Below, piece after piece: positions 21,809 to 23,394 of a stretch of DNA of 23,394 nucleotides; the first letter of the stretch is position 1; each line of letters begins with the position of its first letter. Where the stretch lies: NCBI GenBank assembly GCA_949289625.1, contig CASEPH010000275.1, positions 1-23,394 of the forward strand, written 5' to 3'. Source of the DNA: an uncultured Clostridia bacterium. Its GTDB lineage: Bacteria; Bacillota_A; Clostridia; Oscillospirales; Oscillospiraceae. The notes under the pieces are model-generated. The model did no database searches and had not been told where the DNA came from. It worked only from the letters and a program-made list of their open reading frames with translations. The translations under genes were made by a program, and so were the position numbers.

Positions 21809-22597
21809 TTGCCCACCACTTACGCGCACTACCGGTTTGGCCGGGATGTGCAAAAGGTCCTACCGCAAGATACCCAGCAGCTGATCGAGGCCCACCGCCC
21901 GCTGTTTGATTTTGGAGTGCATGGACCGGATCTGCTGTTCTATTACAAGCCCTTGGGGAAAAACGAAGTCAACAGAACCGGCAACCAGATTCACGAACAG
22001 CCCGGCCGAACGTTTTTTGTTCAAGCGGCCGCTGTGGTTTCCAAGGCTCCTCACCAGGATGCCGCCCTAGCCTACCTGTACGGCGTGCTATGCCATTATA
22101 TCTTAGATCGGGAATGCCACCCCTATGTGGGACAAAAGGAAAAATCAGGCGTCAGTCACAGCGCCATTGAATCCTCCTTTGACCGCTATTTGATGCTTCA
22201 GGACAAGCTGGATCCCGTGACCCATCGCGTCACGGCACATCTGCATCCCTCCCGTGCTTCCGCCGCAGTCATTGCGGCATTTTACCCACCGCTGACCCAG
22301 GCCCAGATTTTCCACGCGGAACGCTCCATGGTGTTCTACCTGAACGCGCTGATTGCCTCTGGACTGAAACGGCGGCTGCTTTTAGGCGGTATGCGGCTCT
22401 CCGGCCATTCGGAGATGGGGGATATGCTGATCCCGCTACAGCAAAATCCTGCCTGCGCAGACAGTGACGAGATTCTGATGGGACACTATGAAGATGCGCT
22501 TTCCCTGGCCACGTCCCTGTTTGCACAGCTGGAAGATCTGCTGCATCACCGCGGCGACCTGGGTCCAGCGTTTGCGCACACTTTTGGGGAAACTTAA
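21809..22597 (+). CDS. Zinc-dependent phospholipase C-like protein
   Basis: A 262-residue protein related to the zinc-dependent phospholipase C family, which in Clostridia includes many proteins of unproven activity. Candidate zinc ligands are spread as in that family: TTYAHYRFG near the start, AHRPLF, FGVHGPDLLFYY (HGPD at about 38-41), then IHEQPGRTFF and LCHYILDRECHPYV. The start must be TTG 21809: AAGGAGG (21793-21799) lies nine bases upstream, and family proteins begin with this PTTYAHY stretch. The longer frame from ATG 21749 runs through the promoter. No signal peptide is evident, so a cytoplasmic role or an unusual export route is implied. It is 24 bp upstream of the UMF1 transporter gene and probably co-transcribed with it. 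Confidence 0.82.
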   Translation: MPTTYAHYRFGRDVQKVLPQDTQQLIEAHRPLFDFGVHGPDLLFYYKPLGKNEVNRTGNQIHEQPGRTFFVQAAAVVSKAPHQDAALAYLYGVLCHYILDRECHPYVGQKEKSGVSHSAIESSFDRYLMLQDKLDPVTHRVTAHLHPSRASAAVIAAFYPPLTQAQIFHAERSMVFYLNALIASGLKRRLLLGGMRLSGHSEMGDMLIPLQQNPACADSDEILMGHYEDALSLATSLFAQLEDLLHHRGDLGPAFAHTFGET

Positions 22598-22621
22598 CGG
22601 ACAAGAGGAGGAAAACACTTT

Positions 22622-23394
22622 ATGGGAACCTTTCGGCTGACCAAACGGGAAAAATCCTGGATTCTCTATGATGTAGGCAACTCGGCCTTCACCATGCTGG
22701 TCTCCACCCTGATCCCGATTTATTTCAACGCATTGGCTGAGAATGCAGGGATTTCCGACATCAACTATTTGGCCTATTGGGGCTATGCCGGTTCTATCGC
22801 TACGCTGCTGACCGCCATCATTGGGCCGGTCTTTGGCACCCTGGCAGATCGGAAAAACTACAAGAAGCCCATTTTCCTTATTGCACTGATCTTAGGCGCC
22901 ATCAGCTGTGCCCTGCTGGGCTTTGCCTGGAGTTGGCTGGCCTTTCTGATTATCTTCGTGCTGGCCAAGGTGAGCTATTCCTCCTCCTTGGTATTTTACG
23001 ACGCCATGCTGCCGGAAACCACCACCGAAGAACGGATGGATGCGGTTTCCTCCCAGGGCTATGCCTTTGGCTATATTGGCTCCTGTATTCCCTTTATCGC
23101 CTGTCTGGTGATCGTCCTGTTTGCGGACAAGCTGGGACTGACCATGACTGCCGCCATGACCATCGCCTTCTTGCTCACCGCCCTCTGGTGGCTCTTCCTC
23201 TCCTTCCCGCTGCTGAAAACCTACCATCAGGACAAGTATGTGGAGGCCCAGGGCAATCCCTTCCGTCAGAGCTTCAGCCGGCTTTGGCACACCTTTAAAA
23301 ACATTCGACAGGAAAAGCACATTTTCCTGTTCCTGCTGGCCTTTTTCTTCTTTATCGACGGCGTATACACCATCATCGACATGGCGGTGGCCTA
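22622..23394 (+). CDS. UMF1-family MFS transporter, N-terminal part (partial, runs off window)
   Basis: The first 257 codons of a membrane transporter with no stop inside the window. It begins MGTFRLTKREKSWILYDVGNSAF; the WxLYDxGNSAF box is the mark of the UMF1/Atg22-like branch of the major facilitator superfamily. FGTLADRKNYKK matches the MFS loop 2-3 signature. At least six hydrophobic helices are visible, with a charged central loop at about residues 200-225. It starts at ATG 22622 with GAGGAGG (22605-22611) ten bases upstream. Substrates of bacterial UMF1 proteins are mostly unknown; the fungal relative effluxes amino acids from vacuoles. Closeness to the phospholipase-like gene suggests one transcript. 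Confidence 0.88.
   Translation, partial: MGTFRLTKREKSWILYDVGNSAFTMLVSTLIPIYFNALAENAGISDINYLAYWGYAGSIATLLTAIIGPVFGTLADRKNYKKPIFLIALILGAISCALLGFAWSWLAFLIIFVLAKVSYSSSLVFYDAMLPETTTEERMDAVSSQGYAFGYIGSCIPFIACLVIVLFADKLGLTMTAAMTIAFLLTALWWLFLSFPLLKTYHQDKYVEAQGNPFRQSFSRLWHTFKNIRQEKHIFLFLLAFFFFIDGVYTIIDMAVA

Overview
The window looks like a chromosomal segment of a gut-type Clostridia (Bacillota), most likely Oscillospiraceae (Flavonifractor/Oscillibacter-like). The evidence is moderately high G+C coding DNA, strong AGGAGG-type ribosome binding sites, several TTG/GTG starts, sigma-A promoters with TGn-extended -10 boxes, and the gene types present (MocR regulator, DUF523, InlB-type repeat protein, UMF1 transporter, MglB-type lipoprotein). 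The assignment rests on content only; no rRNA or other phylogenetic marker is present. I see no CRISPR array, tRNA, rRNA, transposase or prophage genes.

Layout. (1) Positions 1-5176, plus strand: a tight Ser/Thr phospho-signalling operon, with the end of an FHA protein, a membrane PP2C phosphatase, a trypsin-like membrane protease fused to a cytoplasmic FHA domain, an unrecognised 108-residue protein, and a zinc-ribbon receptor-type Ser/Thr kinase. Two junctions are ATGA overlaps. (2) 5253-6528, minus: a CDF metal exporter with an N-D-D-D metal site, its terminator and its promoter. (3) 6657-8572, plus: a MocR-type regulator whose PLP lysine is replaced by arginine, then mobB. (4) 8573-13195: an AT-rich control region with a strong promoter, the mglB-mglA-mglC sugar ABC transporter with a large hairpin after mglB, and a translationally coupled small membrane protein with an InlB-type (Listeria-Bacteroides) repeat. 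(5) 13218-13655: a DUF523 protein. (6) 13672-17128: promoter, yybP-ykoY-type manganese riboswitch with terminator, mntP, and a P2-type cation ATPase. (7) 17129-17466: a 271-bp element made of nested palindromes and bounded by two identical 35-bp hairpins, between convergent genes. (8) 17467-19439, minus: mnmA and nadA, divergent from an Fe-S type Rrf2 regulator (19662-20099). (9) 20140-21554, minus: a family 2 glycosyltransferase and a CDP-alcohol phosphatidyltransferase whose genes overlap. (10) 21809-23394, plus: a zinc-dependent phospholipase C-like protein and the start of a UMF1-family MFS transporter that runs off the window.

How the parts work together. Two separate loci point to manganese (or related divalent metal) export: the CDF protein, and the riboswitch-mntP-ATPase group. 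NadA (4Fe-4S) and the cysteine-bearing Rrf2 regulator lie divergently, which suggests an iron-sulphur theme. The strongest candidates for something new are the phospho-signalling operon with its unknown small protein, the palindromic 271-bp element, the InlB-repeat protein coupled to a sugar permease, and the MocR protein lacking its Schiff-base lysine.
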